7,487 nucleotides of DNA from an uncultured Collinsella sp. GTDB lineage: Bacteria; Actinomycetota; Coriobacteriia; Coriobacteriales; Coriobacteriaceae. The stretch spans positions 1 to 7,487 of the forward strand of contig UQVT01000093.1 of NCBI GenBank assembly GCA_900544465.1, written 5' to 3'. The position numbers were made by a program, and so were the translations under genes. Position 1 is the stretch's first letter, and each line of letters starts with the position of its first letter. Shown in pieces: positions 6,321 to 7,487 of this stretch. A model generated the notes under the pieces. That model made no database searches and had not been told where the DNA came from. It saw only the letters and a program-made list of their open reading frames with translations.

Positions 6321-6418
6321 GTGAGCGGCGATGTTGAATTGGTGCCTTGCGCTTGTGGGGCCGTGTCGATGTTATGCTCTAACCTCAATTGTTTGAATTG
6401 CTTCGGAAAGAGGATGCC
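6321..6418 (+). promoter_or_regulatory. upstream region of the zinc-ribbon gene, weak promoter candidate
   Basis: No gene is visible here. A -10-like TATGCT (6373-6378, four of six bases) is the only promoter-like element, and its nearest -35-like TTGCGC (6347-6352) is 20 bp away, which is poor. A short inverted repeat CAATT-GTTTG-AATTG (6386-6400) follows and could be a protein site or chance. The ribosome site AAAGAGGA (6407-6414) serves the next gene. Confidence 0.25.
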
Positions 6419-7487
6419 GTGATCTGCCCGCATTGCCTAAAGACCATCGAGGACGGCGCCTCGTTCTGCCCCTATTGCAACGCATACGTTGGTCCGGGCG
6501 ATGGACCCGAGCATACCGAGTTCGTGTTCTGCGACGGCTGCGGCGCCCGTCTGTCCCCGCATGACCGTACCTGTCCCAAGTGTGGACGCCCCGCGCCAGG
6601 CATCCTTTCCGAGGACGCGGCCGCATCCGACCTGGCCGCAGGGCGCACGGCCGGCTTTCCGCGCCTGACGCAGGAGCAGATCGATACCGAGGTGCCCCAC
6701 GCGCCGGCATCTGCCGCCGCGGTGCTCTCCGACGCAGCCGACCCCAACGAGACCTGCGTGCTGCCTGCCTTCGATAAGGACTTTGGTATCCCCAAGGTCG
6801 ATATCCCCACGCCGGTGTCCCTGCGCGATGATGCCCAGCCCAAAAAGCAAAAGCCCAAGCGCAAGGTCCACCCCGACGAGGATGCCTATCACAAGCACAA
6901 GCGCCATATCCCCAAACCGCTCATCATTATCGCGGTGCTCGCCGCCGTGTGCGGTGGTGCGTATTGGTTTGTGACTGCCGATCCCATGGGCGTCATGCCC
7001 GGCTTCTACGACCAGTTTGGCCAGGCCGCCAAGACCACCTTCCCGTCGCGCCAAAAGGGCGAGGCCACCGAGAAAGAGTCCAAGCAAGAGGATGCGTCCG
7101 AGGTCGTTCAGGAGGAGACCGTCTTAACCGACGACCAGCTCTACACCAGGCTCGACGGCCTGTACCAGACCATCGTGTCGTACAGCGACGAGGATCAGAT
7201 TGGCGAGGTCATCGATTCGTTTAATAACGGCTATCTGCGTACACCGCTCTCCACCCGCCAGGAGCTGTCGCAGAGCGCCTATGCCCTGCGCGACCAGATT
7301 AAAAAGACCCAGGATGAGCTCAACAACCTCAAGGTTCAGGACGACACGGTCTATGCGGAGGATATCGAGCACCTAAAGCAGCTTGCCCAGTGGATGTACG
7401 AGCGTGTCGACGTGATCTGCCAGAGTTGGGACATCTCGCTGGCCATTCCCGATGGCGAGTCGATGAGTTCCCACCAAAGCGAGATCC
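6419..7487 (+). CDS. zinc-ribbon, single-pass membrane protein of unknown function (3' end outside window)
   Basis: At least 356 codons are present and the gene runs off the right edge. The N-terminus holds two zinc ribbons: Cys3, Cys6, Cys17, Cys20 and Cys38, Cys41, Cys52, Cys55, all in CxxC pairs. A low-complexity linker rich in Ala, Pro and Asp follows. A basic stretch (141-165, PKKQKPKRK and HKHKRH) leads into a membrane helix at about 167-186. Positive charges before the helix predict the ribbons inside the cell and the remainder outside. The outer part (187 onward) has a charged Glu/Lys region at about 213-234 and then likely helices (238-336). The start is GTG 6419, with GAGG at 6410-6413; the nearby ATG 6414 is closed by TGA after two codons. 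Zinc-ribbon membrane proteins of this design are common in Actinobacteria and Firmicutes, but I do not recognise the outer domain and assign no function. Confidence 0.85.
   Translation, partial: MICPHCLKTIEDGASFCPYCNAYVGPGDGPEHTEFVFCDGCGARLSPHDRTCPKCGRPAPGILSEDAAASDLAAGRTAGFPRLTQEQIDTEVPHAPASAAAVLSDAADPNETCVLPAFDKDFGIPKVDIPTPVSLRDDAQPKKQKPKRKVHPDEDAYHKHKRHIPKPLIIIAVLAAVCGGAYWFVTADPMGVMPGFYDQFGQAAKTTFPSRQKGEATEKESKQEDASEVVQEETVLTDDQLYTRLDGLYQTIVSYSDEDQIGEVIDSFNNGYLRTPLSTRQELSQSAYALRDQIKKTQDELNNLKVQDDTVYAEDIEHLKQLAQWMYERVDVICQSWDISLAIPDGESMSSHQSEI

Overview
The window looks like chromosomal DNA of a high-GC Gram-positive bacterium. My best guess is a member of the Coriobacteriia such as Collinsella. 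This is inferred from protein character, codon use and gene order as I remember them; no search was run.

Layout. On the minus strand, reading right to left, there is a tightly packed aromatic amino acid operon. It runs aroF-type DAHP synthase (2114-3136), tyrA prephenate dehydrogenase (1196-2110), aroB 3-dehydroquinate synthase (53-1159) and the first 19 codons of aroA EPSP synthase (1-59, cut by the window edge). The operon covers entry to the shikimate pathway, its second step, its sixth step and the tyrosine branch. Spacing is 3 nt, 36 nt and a 7-nt overlap, so the genes are almost certainly co-transcribed. A G:U-containing hairpin followed by a U run lies in the 5' leader, 34 nt before the aroF start. 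It points to control by premature termination, in addition to the feedback domain at the N-terminus of the DAHP synthase.

A divergent intergenic region (3137-3340) separates this operon from plus-strand genes. These begin with a tRNA-Arg(CCG) that has a near-consensus promoter, an encoded CCA and a clear intrinsic terminator. Directly behind the terminator comes a roughly 912-residue ten-helix P-type cation ATPase of the CtpE-like (calcium-type) group. It carries two oddities: Gln in place of the usual Glu in the M4 Pro-Glu-Gly-Leu motif, and a tail of about 104 residues that is very rich in Lys and Arg.

Downstream of the ATPase is a striking perfect 27-bp inverted repeat with a 23-nt loop (6244-6320), likely a dispersed palindromic element or transcript end. 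The window ends inside a membrane-anchored protein (6419 to beyond the edge) with two cytoplasmic zinc ribbons, one transmembrane helix and an unrecognised extracytoplasmic helical domain.

Most of the window is ordinary core metabolism. The points worth a second look are the aro leader, the large palindrome, the ATPase motif change and tail, and the zinc-ribbon membrane protein.
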